Under the pieces are notes generated by a model. The model was not told where the DNA came from. It made no database searches and saw nothing but the letters and a program-made list of their open reading frames with translations. A program made the translations under genes and the position numbers. Positions 10,081 through 18,597 of a DNA stretch of 64,000 nt are shown here, in pieces. The stretch's first letter is position 1, and each line of letters opens with the position of its first letter. The DNA comes from SZUA-265 sp965651905. Lineage in GTDB: Bacteria > Myxococcota_A > Polyangia > Polyangiales > Polyangiaceae. Where the stretch lies: contig CBFGUG010000007.1 in assembly GCA_965651905.1 (NCBI GenBank), positions 1-64,000 of the forward strand, read 5' to 3'.

Positions 10081-13000
10081 GCGCTGAACAAGACGACAAG
10101 CGAACCGACTCTGCCGCCGTTTCGGGCGACGAGTTCGAGCACGCGACGCTCACCTCTGGCGCGGCCCAAACTGACGACGATCTGACTGCGCCCCTGGACT
10201 TGGATGACGCCGTGGGAGTCTCGTCTGCAGACGTCGATTCGGATGCGGCGAGCCATAGCTCGACGGACGCAGGCAGCAACGAGGCGACCGATGTGGAGCT
10301 GACACAGCCCTTGGAGGGTTTTGCGTCGCTCGACGAACCGCGTGAGCCGAGCAGCACCCCTGAGAACAACGACGAGCGTTCAGCTGCCGCACACCTCAGA
10401 GACGGCGAACGCCTAGACGATTGGACCGCGCGTGCCGAGTGGTTCGAAAACCAGGCGGAGACGGATCACGACGTCAAACGCAAGGCGCGCACGCTGACTG
10501 TAGCAAGCGAACTGTGGGCGATGGCTGGTAACACCGAACAGGCCGCGGCAACTGCATCGCGCGCGGCGAAGCTGGGTTCTCCAGTGGGTCAGCGCCAAGC
10601 ACGTCAATTGGCAGCGAGTGCAGGGAACACGGCGGCCGTGCTCGGCGCGCTGGGCGCGGAAACCGTGGCCGCCAACACCACAGCTGCGCGGGCCCACGCA
10701 GCTTTCTACGCGGCTGAAGTCACTCGCCTGAGCACCCACGACAGCAGTGCAGCGCTCAAGTACTGGGACCTGGGAGCCAAACAAGCACCGAAGGACTTAC
10801 GCCCGCAGTTGTTCAAACTGATCAAACAACTGGGTGGCAGTGGACGTGCACCCAGCCTGCGCTTTGGAGAAGACGCGGAGCATCGCGTACTGAGCGAAGC
10901 CACCGCGGAGTTGGCCGTCGCGCGCGGAGAGGCTCCGCGCAACTCGGAGCAAAACCCACTCCGCCCCGTCTCAGCGTTCATCGCCGCTGGGCGAGCTCTG
11001 CGCGAAGGCAAACGCACGACAGCAGCCGACCTGCTGCTCCAGCTCGCACAGCAGCCAGAGTTTTCGCGTGCGGCGCGTTGGCTGGCTACGGCACTGCTAG
11101 CGCAATCGTCGGATACCCGCGCCCGCTCGGCGAGTCTGCTTTCGGACCTGCTCAAAGAAAAGGGCAGCGCCGCACTGCGCCGAGTGCTCGCAGCCCGTGC
11201 ACTAGAGTTGGGCGACAATGGATCTGCGACCCTCGCACTCGAGCACGACAGCGCAGACGAGAACGCGGATCTGGCGTTCACCGCGGCAGATCACATCGCG
11301 ATCGGAGCCCTGTGCGGCGCTGAGCCCGAACTGCTGCGCACTTGGTTGGATGCTGCGAAACAGCAGGAAGATCTCGGGCCTCTGGTGGCTGCCGTCACGT
11401 CCGCCTTCGGCCTGAAATCAACTGAAGTGCGGGAAACCCAGGCCGCCCCATCCCAGCCACTCGCCGACGGCGCCCCCAGCGGCGCGAGCGGAGAGAACAC
11501 GAGTAGTGTTTACAGCGCGACCGCACCTGCGCCATCGTCAGGCAGCGTCGACGCTTCACCGAGTGACGAGAGTTCGACCGATGAATTGGTCGAACGCATC
11601 TCGAGTGGGTTCGCCGATCGCGAGAGCGCCCCCGTCGAGGGAGATCCGAGCGAGGAAGCATTGGCGCTCGCGTTGGGCAACGCGCTCGGCACGTCGGAAA
11701 CCTTGGACGCGCTGCTGGAGAGCGCACGCCCCGAGCACGCGTCGAACGAGCACCCGCTGCTGCACTTGATTCGTTTGGAGTCCGCCCTGGAGCGGCAGGA
11801 CATCGACGCCATTGCTCGGGCACTCGTAAACGGCCCCACCACGGCGCCCAACGACGATCCCCACCAGGCTCACTACGCCGCTGGCCTGCTGTACGAACGT
11901 TTCGGCAAGTCGGAGTTGGCGGATCAGCACTACGGTCGTGCCTTGCGCTCCAACACCTTCGGGGAAGCCGCGGCACGTGCGCTGATGAAACGTCTCCCGC
12001 GTGAGCGCGCCAGCCAGCTGCTGTCGACCTTGGCCACGCAGGTCAGCGACAGCGAACACCGAGCTCTGTTGCTGCTCGAGGCCGCACTCTGCGAGACATC
12101 CAATGAAGCACGACAGGACCTGTGTCGAGCGGCTCACGATGCCGACCCCAGCCTGGCGCTCACCTCACATCTCGGCGAAAGCTGCGCAGCGCGAGCGAAC
12201 GATCTGGAGGAACGTCAACGCTGGATCGAACGCCAGCTGTCTCGAACTCGAGATCCTGCTCAGCGTTGCTTGCTGCTGCTCCGCGACGCGCTCCTGGAAA
12301 AGTCTGCCGAAAAGCGCACGGCACGCATCGTCGCCGCTTGGGAACTTTGGCCCAAGGACATCGCCCTGGGTCGACTGCTCGACGCGCAAGAGACACTCTC
12401 GCCCGCGGATCGCGCCGAGCTCCGATGTGAATTGACGGCGCTCGCCGCTGACGACGTGACCCGCACCCAGCTCTGGCTCGAAGCCGCGTGGCTGTTCGAA
12501 GATGCGGGCGACCGGGCCAGAGCAGCTGCGGCAGCCGAAAAAGCCGAAGCGACGCAACCCTTGGCGCAACTGTGTTCGCTACGAACGGCTGCTGGTCAAC
12601 ACCAAGCGACCCACGTGCGCGCGACCCTCGAGAAGCAAATCGAGAGCGCCAGCTCCCCCACCCACGCCGCGGCCTCGTGCCTACAACTGGCGGACTTCGA
12701 AGCGCGTTGTGGTGATCCACAGCGACAACTGGAGTTGCTGACGCGCGCGGTAGACCATGCGCCCAAATCGCTGGTTGCGCTCGCCCAACTCGAAGCGAAG
12801 GCGCTCGCCGAAAACAGCAACACACACGCGCTGCGCGCAGCGACGGGCCTCATGAACCAGCTGCAAGGTGACGACGCCGTTCCACACGCGCTGCTGGCTG
12901 CCCGTTTCGAAAGGCTGGAGAACGGCTGGAACGCTGCTTACCCCGTCCTCGAACGCAGCAACCGTGGTCCCAAGACTCCGCCCATCATCGCGCGTCATCT

Positions 13001-15092
13001 ACTTTCCCACGCCCGAGTTCTGGGGGCGAACCAAGTCGCTTACGACATGACGTGTGCGCTGCAGACGAACGCCAGCCAGCCCATCGACAAGGCTATCTTG
13101 TGTCTGCGTGCTGCGGAGCTGGCATTGCGTCTGGACCGCGAAGAGAAAGCGCTCGTACACCTGCGAGACGCGCTGGCGATTCACCCAGGCTACATCCCTG
13201 CGCTCAGTACCTACGCGCAGGTACTGAGTGAAACTGGGCACCAGGTGCGCGCGGCAGAAGCCTATGAACTGTTAGCGAGGCGCAGTCGCGTGGTGGCGCA
13301 CCAGGTCAGCCACTGGCACCGCGCCGCAGAGCTCTGGCTCGACGAAGTAGGTGACTCGGATCGCGCACTGCACGCATTGCAACACGCCAGCCGCGTCGAC
13401 CCAACCCACCCCGCGGTGTTCGACAAACTGCGCGAGATTTACACCAAAGCGCAACAGTTCGAAAAGCTCGAGGCATTGATCGACGCACGCCTCGCAGTCA
13501 CTACGGAACGTGACGAAGTGGCGGCGCTGCAGCTCGCCAAGAGTCATGCTCTAGTCGCTTCTGGCCGCAGCCAACCCGCTCGTCAGGCGCTGCTCGCGGT
13601 GATCAAGGCCAGCCCCGAAAATGTCGAGGCGCTCACCACACTCGCAGACTTGAGCGAACGTGACGGCGACGCGCTCAGCGCCGAACACGCATTGCTGCAG
13701 CTGGTGCGACTAAATACTGACGCCGACGTGCAGGCGGACGTGTATCGTCGTTTGGCAAGCTTGTACGCAGGCCCCCTCGCCAACCCGAAACGCGCGCTGC
13801 GTTGCCACCAAGAAGTACTGCGGCGAAGACCCGAGGACGAAGAAACCTTCGACGCCATGGTGAGCGCGTACGCGGATGCTGGCCAATCGGAGCGTGCGCT
13901 GGAAATGCTCGAACAGAAGCTCGGCAACGTGCGTGACGACGACGAGCGCATCGATCTTCGCCTGCGTTCGGCAAGACTTCAGGCGATGTCGACGGGCACT
14001 CGCGACGCGGCCGAGCAAACCTTCACGGATCTGCTCGCGCGCTGGCCCGCCGACGAGCGCGTGCTGCGCGCAGCGGGTACCTACTACATGGAAACCGATC
14101 GTGAACAGACGGTCAGAGACTGGCGAGGTCGCTTGCTAGCTCAGCAACGCACGCAACTTCGAGAAACCACCAGCGATCCGACTGGCCTGCTGGCGATCGG
14201 CATCCTTTCCGAGGTGCTGGGTGATCACGCCCTGGCCAAGCTCACTGCGTGCGTCCGAACGTTGCTCGAAACTGGTTCGGCGCGCTTCGACTCGACGGCT
14301 GGGCGCGCGACGTCGCGCCATCTCGACAACCTGCTGGCACCTACCGAGATCTCCAGTGCGCTACGCATCTTGCTGATGCAAACGCGAGGCATCCTGGATC
14401 AAGCGCTGGAAGTCAACCTGGCCCCGCTCAACCCGCGACAGATCACGAACGAACGAGTGCGGACAGCCTTCGAGGTCAAGGCGCGCGCCATGGGAAGTAG
14501 TCTGCCAGAGCTGTTCGTCACTAGCAAAGAGCCGAGCCTGGCGCTGGTGACGGGTAACCCGTCGCGCATCGTGCTCGGAACCTATTGGGTCGAGCGAGCA
14601 GCGCCCGGCGTGCTCGATTTTCTCGCCTGGCGCTGCCTGAAAGCCGATCAGGCGCGCGTCGGCTTGTTCACGCAGCTGGACGAAGATCGCATGGCAACCG
14701 TGCTGCTGGCGTTCCTCAGTTGCTTCGTCGAGGTGCGAGTCGCACCGCCGATTCGGACGCTGTACGAAACGACGCGGTTGCGTGTATCACAGCGTTTACC
14801 CAAGACCCTCGACGACGACCTACCCGTCCTGGCGCTCGAGGTGCTCACTTCTTACCGTGAGGCGCAACCCGATTTGGCAAACGCCGTGCGCCGCTGGATC
14901 AACCGCTGCGCGCTGCTGGCGTGCGGAAACCCCACTGCAGCGATGACGGCCCTGGCGGTGCTCGACGGGACCTTGAACGTCGAACACACGCAGCCAGAGC
15001 TCACCCAACTGATGCAGAGCCCCCATGCCAAGGACCTGTTGGACTTCATGCTGGACGAGGCCTTCGTGAAGGCCTTCGAACAAAGCAGCTGA
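10077..15092 (+). CDS. Giant TPR protein B
   Basis: About 1671 residues. The start is the ATG that overlaps the stop of protein A by four bases, although the frame is open further upstream. The N-terminal ~130 residues are acidic and Ser/Thr-rich (disordered). Long arrays of TPR-like helices follow, interrupted by a second acidic linker near residues 465-530. The C-terminal ~200 residues (ELFVTSKEPSLALVTG..., then LPKTLDDDLPV) align by eye with the end of protein A, so the two genes look like tandem paralogues that kept the same terminal domain. No signal peptide or catalytic motif is visible. Presumably an intracellular scaffold working with protein A. Confidence 0.8.
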   Translation: MSAEQDDKRTDSAAVSGDEFEHATLTSGAAQTDDDLTAPLDLDDAVGVSSADVDSDAASHSSTDAGSNEATDVELTQPLEGFASLDEPREPSSTPENNDERSAAAHLRDGERLDDWTARAEWFENQAETDHDVKRKARTLTVASELWAMAGNTEQAAATASRAAKLGSPVGQRQARQLAASAGNTAAVLGALGAETVAANTTAARAHAAFYAAEVTRLSTHDSSAALKYWDLGAKQAPKDLRPQLFKLIKQLGGSGRAPSLRFGEDAEHRVLSEATAELAVARGEAPRNSEQNPLRPVSAFIAAGRALREGKRTTAADLLLQLAQQPEFSRAARWLATALLAQSSDTRARSASLLSDLLKEKGSAALRRVLAARALELGDNGSATLALEHDSADENADLAFTAADHIAIGALCGAEPELLRTWLDAAKQQEDLGPLVAAVTSAFGLKSTEVRETQAAPSQPLADGAPSGASGENTSSVYSATAPAPSSGSVDASPSDESSTDELVERISSGFADRESAPVEGDPSEEALALALGNALGTSETLDALLESARPEHASNEHPLLHLIRLESALERQDIDAIARALVNGPTTAPNDDPHQAHYAAGLLYERFGKSELADQHYGRALRSNTFGEAAARALMKRLPRERASQLLSTLATQVSDSEHRALLLLEAALCETSNEARQDLCRAAHDADPSLALTSHLGESCAARANDLEERQRWIERQLSRTRDPAQRCLLLLRDALLEKSAEKRTARIVAAWELWPKDIALGRLLDAQETLSPADRAELRCELTALAADDVTRTQLWLEAAWLFEDAGDRARAAAAAEKAEATQPLAQLCSLRTAAGQHQATHVRATLEKQIESASSPTHAAASCLQLADFEARCGDPQRQLELLTRAVDHAPKSLVALAQLEAKALAENSNTHALRAATGLMNQLQGDDAVPHALLAARFERLENGWNAAYPVLERSNRGPKTPPIIARHLLSHARVLGANQVAYDMTCALQTNASQPIDKAILCLRAAELALRLDREEKALVHLRDALAIHPGYIPALSTYAQVLSETGHQVRAAEAYELLARRSRVVAHQVSHWHRAAELWLDEVGDSDRALHALQHASRVDPTHPAVFDKLREIYTKAQQFEKLEALIDARLAVTTERDEVAALQLAKSHALVASGRSQPARQALLAVIKASPENVEALTTLADLSERDGDALSAEHALLQLVRLNTDADVQADVYRRLASLYAGPLANPKRALRCHQEVLRRRPEDEETFDAMVSAYADAGQSERALEMLEQKLGNVRDDDERIDLRLRSARLQAMSTGTRDAAEQTFTDLLARWPADERVLRAAGTYYMETDREQTVRDWRGRLLAQQRTQLRETTSDPTGLLAIGILSEVLGDHALAKLTACVRTLLETGSARFDSTAGRATSRHLDNLLAPTEISSALRILLMQTRGILDQALEVNLAPLNPRQITNERVRTAFEVKARAMGSSLPELFVTSKEPSLALVTGNPSRIVLGTYWVERAAPGVLDFLAWRCLKADQARVGLFTQLDEDRMATVLLAFLSCFVEVRVAPPIRTLYETTRLRVSQRLPKTLDDDLPVLALEVLTSYREAQPDLANAVRRWINRCALLACGNPTAAMTALAVLDGTLNVEHTQPELTQLMQSPHAKDLLDFMLDEAFVKAFEQSS

Positions 15093-15148
15093 GACCCAAG
15101 CGGGTTCGGCGGAGGCGATGTTACAGCTCTAGCCCCGTAGCCTCGAAC

Positions 15149-16519
15149 TCAGCGCTGAGAGACAGGCTGCGCTTGACTCGGAGCCTGGGGAGTGACTGCA
15201 GGAGCTCGCCAACTCGCGCCGTGATCGTCGGAGACGAGCATCGCGTAGCCACCCGCCGAGTCTTCACGCGCGCGCAAGATCAAACGCTGTCCCAGTTTCG
15301 TGAGTTTCGAAGGAACGCTGCCGCCTGCCCCAGCCTGGGAGTCGAACGCGACGGTGGCGGGTGTCCAGCTCTGACCGTTGTCGCGCGACGAGCGAACACG
15401 CACGATGCCGAACTCCACGCTGGCCACGACGTTGATGCCCGAGACTCGCGCCAGATCGAACGCCCCTTCGAGCCACACGTCGGGCACGGGCACGGGCGCG
15501 CACGTGCCCGCGTGGCGACATGCCACGACGGAGCGCTGCCCCTTGCGCTCGACGGCGATGAGCGCGGTTTCTTCGTCACACGAGGCCGCGACGATGCCTT
15601 CGACCTCGGACAGCCGCGCGGCATGCTGCATTTGATCACCAAACCACGAGTTGACGGCGATACCTCCCGCTTCTGACCCCGAGGCGGCTGGCAGCGACTC
15701 GAAGGTGAACGCATTGATCGAATCTGATGCGGCGCAGCGCCCGGCGTGCGATTCGAGGCCCGGTTGATTGATGGACACCCCTCGCCAACGCAAACCGCCG
15801 TCTCGGGTCTCGAACAGCGAAAGCCCGTCGGCAGCGCCGCGGGCTAGCAACCAGCGGTCCGCGTCTTGCCAGCTCGCTTCGTAGAGTGCGGGGGTCGCTG
15901 GTAACCCGGAGCCGATCGCCACTCTCGGAAACTCCAGCGGGTGCGGCGCTTCTTTGGCATGACTCGAAGGCTTGACCAAACGCGTGTAGCCATCTCGCTC
16001 GAACGGCCAGGCTGCCCTGGCAAGGTCCGCCAAGGGTCGGGTCGAGACGTCGAGTTGGTCCAAACTGACGACCCCGACGTCGTCGAGCGTCGCCTCACCC
16101 CCACGCACCAATCGCGTCGCGCGGCCGCCGTACTCGATGAAGTCCTGAGCCCGGGCGTAGTGCGCGGAACGTACCGCTGGGTCACCCGTCAGCTGCGCCG
16201 CCAGGTCACTGCAGCCCTCGAACGGCGCGCTCTCGGCGCCCGTGGAGAGCAGTCGACGGCGAATCAGGTCGCGGAACACCTCTGGCTGATCGCGCAGCGC
16301 GGTCGGCCCCGTAGGGCCCGCCATGCACAACGCGTAGTCCGCCAGCTGCGTCGCGCGCTCGCGCAGGGTCCATGCCGCTTCGGCGCGTGGCGCCAGTTGC
16401 CAGCCGACACCCCCGAGCGCGAGCAACAACAGCGCGTGGCGCAGTCGGAACCCGCCCTTGGCGCGCACTTCACGCACGGGTTGAGGGGTCTCGGACGGCT
16501 GACGACGGCGATTGGGCAT
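15149..16519 (-). CDS. Membrane-anchored Asp-box (BNR) repeat protein
   Basis: 456 residues. A basic N-terminus with Pro/Arg precedes one hydrophobic helix (about residues 28-46, HALLLLALGGVGW), predicting a signal anchor with the rest outside the cytoplasm. Three Asp-box-like motifs are visible: TRDGGLRW, SRDNGQSW and SDDHGASW. These are typical of sialidase-like beta-propellers, but the catalytic Arg triad of true sialidases cannot be placed, so enzyme activity is not claimed. It converges with the giant TPR gene and is divergent from the DUF971 gene. The ATG at 16519 is the natural start. Confidence 0.7.
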   Translation of the reverse strand: MPNRRRQPSETPQPVREVRAKGGFRLRHALLLLALGGVGWQLAPRAEAAWTLRERATQLADYALCMAGPTGPTALRDQPEVFRDLIRRRLLSTGAESAPFEGCSDLAAQLTGDPAVRSAHYARAQDFIEYGGRATRLVRGGEATLDDVGVVSLDQLDVSTRPLADLARAAWPFERDGYTRLVKPSSHAKEAPHPLEFPRVAIGSGLPATPALYEASWQDADRWLLARGAADGLSLFETRDGGLRWRGVSINQPGLESHAGRCAASDSINAFTFESLPAASGSEAGGIAVNSWFGDQMQHAARLSEVEGIVAASCDEETALIAVERKGQRSVVACRHAGTCAPVPVPDVWLEGAFDLARVSGINVVASVEFGIVRVRSSRDNGQSWTPATVAFDSQAGAGGSVPSKLTKLGQRLILRAREDSAGGYAMLVSDDHGASWRAPAVTPQAPSQAQPVSQR

Positions 16520-16600
16520 GTTGCCAGGCTACCGGCCCGGCTTTCCCGCTGCCAAATTCTCGCACTTATCGATGACGACAGAGCGTGTACGCTCCGACTC

Positions 16601-16966
16601 ATGCCTGGTCCTGCAACTACCGTGATCGCCCTGCGAGCTCCTCACGGCGAGCCCTGGCTCGAGATCGAATGGGCGGACGGTTTTCGCCAACGTCTGCCCG
16701 CGCTCATCCTGCGCGGCTACTGTCCGTGCGCGACCTGCCAAGGGCACGGTGGCAGCATCGAGTTCGTCTCGGGCCACGACTGCGAGCTGCGCGAGATCAC
16801 TGCCGTCGGCAACTACGCACTGAGCGTCACCTGGGGTGACTCGCACAGCGCTGGGATTTACAGCTTCGAATACTTGCGTAGCTTGTCTGAGCTATTCGCC
16901 GAACACGGCGACCGTTTGCCTGAAGTGCACCCGAGTTTTCCGCGTAGTGCTTTCGCGGCGTCGTGA
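16601..16966 (+). CDS. DUF971 domain protein
   Basis: 121 residues, matching the small DUF971 family (the N-terminal domain of gamma-butyrobetaine hydroxylase, also found alone in bacteria). The core reads LEIEWADGFRQRLPALILRGYCPCATCQGH, with the C-x-C-x-x-C cluster typical of the family, then AVGNYALSVTWGDSHSAGIYSFEYLR near the C-terminus. Standalone members are often encoded near iron-sulfur or P-loop ATPase genes; none is present here. The frame is open 220 codons upstream, but only this ATG matches the family's usual length. A glycosyltransferase follows 40 bp downstream and may be co-transcribed. Confidence 0.85.
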   Translation: MPGPATTVIALRAPHGEPWLEIEWADGFRQRLPALILRGYCPCATCQGHGGSIEFVSGHDCELREITAVGNYALSVTWGDSHSAGIYSFEYLRSLSELFAEHGDRLPEVHPSFPRSAFAAS

Positions 16967-17006
16967 GCGCTGGGTAGAAGCACCAGCCATCAAAGCCCGA
17001 GCAGCC

Positions 17007-18014
17007 GTGAAGCGGATCGCCGTCGTCTCGACTTCGTACCCGTTCGACGCAGAGCAGGCGGGCGGGCACTTCGTGCGTCGAGAGGTCGAAGAACTCGTGG
17101 CCGCGGGCAATCAGGTCACGGTGTTCGCACCTCACGCTCGCGAACCCACCCAGCCGGGGAATCCCGAACTCATTTGGCTGACGGGACACTCGGCGTTCGG
17201 AGCGCCCGGCGTGTTACCCAGGCTCCGGGCGGCGCCGTGGCGCGTGGTGCCGCTGTCGCGCTTCGTAGTGCAAGCGCGACGTGCGCTGCGCACGGCTCCG
17301 TTCGACGAGGTGATCGGCCACTGGATCTTGCCCGTCGCGTGTCCGCTGCTCTGCGGCTTGGATGCAGCTACCGAAGTCGTGGTGCACGGAAGCGATCTGC
17401 GCCTGTTCCTTCAGCCGCCTGCACTTCGACCCTTCACGCGGAGCGCCTTGCGACGCGTCTCTCGTCGGCTCGCCGAACGAGGAACCGTCCTGCGCTTCGT
17501 CTCCCATGCACTTCGCGACGAATTCCGCGGGGCCGTGGGCGCCGCAGCCACTCCCTTGTGTACCGTGGTGCCCAGTCCAATCGACGTGCCCCGCTTGGAA
17601 CGCGAGCAGGAACGCTCGAAGCTGGGTATTTTAGACCGCGAATTCGTCGCGCTGATCGTTGGACGGCTGATTCCGGGCAAGCGCGTGGAACATGCGTTGC
17701 GTTTTGCCGCAACCCTCGCACCTCGCGTCCGCTGCGTCGTGGTGGGCGACGGCCCGCTGCGCGCTCAGCTCGCACGCCGCTACCCCGAAGCGGAATTCTT
17801 GGGCGAGCTACCGCGACCCCAAACCCTGGGCTGGATTTGTGCAGCAGACGCACTGGTCACGGCCTCGCTCAGTGAAGGGGCGCCGACAGTGATCCGTGAG
17901 GCGCGCGCACTGGGCACGTGCGTGTGGACGGCAAACGTCGGTGACGTCGCGCGCTGGGCCGCACGCGATCCGGGCATCATCGTCGACCCGCGACTCGCGC
18001 ATCTAGCGCGCTGA
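17007..18014 (+). CDS. GT4-type glycosyltransferase
   Basis: 335 residues. It begins VKRIAVVSTSYPFDAEQAGGHFVRREVEEL, the classic N-terminal Rossmann domain of GT4 enzymes. The C-terminal domain has GRLIPGKRVEHAL, VVGDGPLRAQL and SLSEGAPTVIREARALG, the nucleotide-sugar site with the usual E-x7-E region. A GTG start at 17007 fits the family N-terminus; the frame extends upstream into the DUF971 gene but that part is not family-like. The end (VDPRLAHLAR) stops soon after the second Rossmann core, so the usual C-terminal helix is short or missing. Acceptor and donor unknown. It converges with moaB two bases downstream. Confidence 0.8.
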   Translation: MKRIAVVSTSYPFDAEQAGGHFVRREVEELVAAGNQVTVFAPHAREPTQPGNPELIWLTGHSAFGAPGVLPRLRAAPWRVVPLSRFVVQARRALRTAPFDEVIGHWILPVACPLLCGLDAATEVVVHGSDLRLFLQPPALRPFTRSALRRVSRRLAERGTVLRFVSHALRDEFRGAVGAAATPLCTVVPSPIDVPRLEREQERSKLGILDREFVALIVGRLIPGKRVEHALRFAATLAPRVRCVVVGDGPLRAQLARRYPEAEFLGELPRPQTLGWICAADALVTASLSEGAPTVIREARALGTCVWTANVGDVARWAARDPGIIVDPRLAHLAR

Positions 18015-18016
18015 CG

Positions 18017-18526
18017 TCAGAGCCTATCGAACAACATCACGAAGTTGCACGGCTTGGTACGTCGGTCGAGTTGCGAGAGCAAAATCTTATCCATCGCCAA
18101 GCGCACCGCAGCCGTCGACCCAGGCAGCAGAAACACCAGGGTCCGACCGCAGATCGCCCCGAGCGCACGCGACTGAATCGTGCTTGCGCCGATCTCCTCG
18201 AAACTCAGCATCCGAAACAGCTCGCCGAAGCCTTCGATGCGCTTGCTGATCAGCGGCTCGAGCGCATCCGGCGTGACGTCTCGGCGAGTGATGCCCGTGC
18301 CTCCCGTCGCGATCACCACCTGCACGTCTTCACTCTCGACCCAGCGTTCGAACTGAGCCTTTAGCGCCGCGCGGTCGTCGGGCATGATCTTTCGCTCGAC
18401 CACGCGGTGCCCCGCAGTTTCGAGATTCTCGACGATCGTGCCCCCGCTGGTATCCGTCTCCAACGTCCGGGAATCGCTGACCGTGAGCACCGCCACCCCG
18501 ACGGCTTCGAATTGATTTTCGGACAT
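18017..18526 (-). CDS. moaB: Molybdenum cofactor biosynthesis protein MoaB
   Basis: 169 residues, the usual length of MoaB/MogA-family proteins, which bind molybdopterin and catalyse its adenylylation. Landmarks are VAVLTVSDSR at the N-terminus, the VIATGGTGITRRDVTP loop (TGGTG, about residues 93-97), and FLLPGSTAAV near the C-terminus. The family's Asp for metal/pterin binding lies in the DSR and RRDVTP segments. No other moa, moe or mod gene lies in the window, so it is detached from the rest of the pathway. The ATG at 18526 is 71 bp from the ATG of the divergent ggt gene. Confidence 0.92.
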   Translation of the reverse strand: MSENQFEAVGVAVLTVSDSRTLETDTSGGTIVENLETAGHRVVERKIMPDDRAALKAQFERWVESEDVQVVIATGGTGITRRDVTPDALEPLISKRIEGFGELFRMLSFEEIGASTIQSRALGAICGRTLVFLLPGSTAAVRLAMDKILLSQLDRRTKPCNFVMLFDRL

Positions 18527-18597
18527 GCGCGCAGTGTATGTGGATTGAAGCGCGTCAACCAGCTTGACGCCGCTCCAGATTGGAGAATTCTGAAGTC

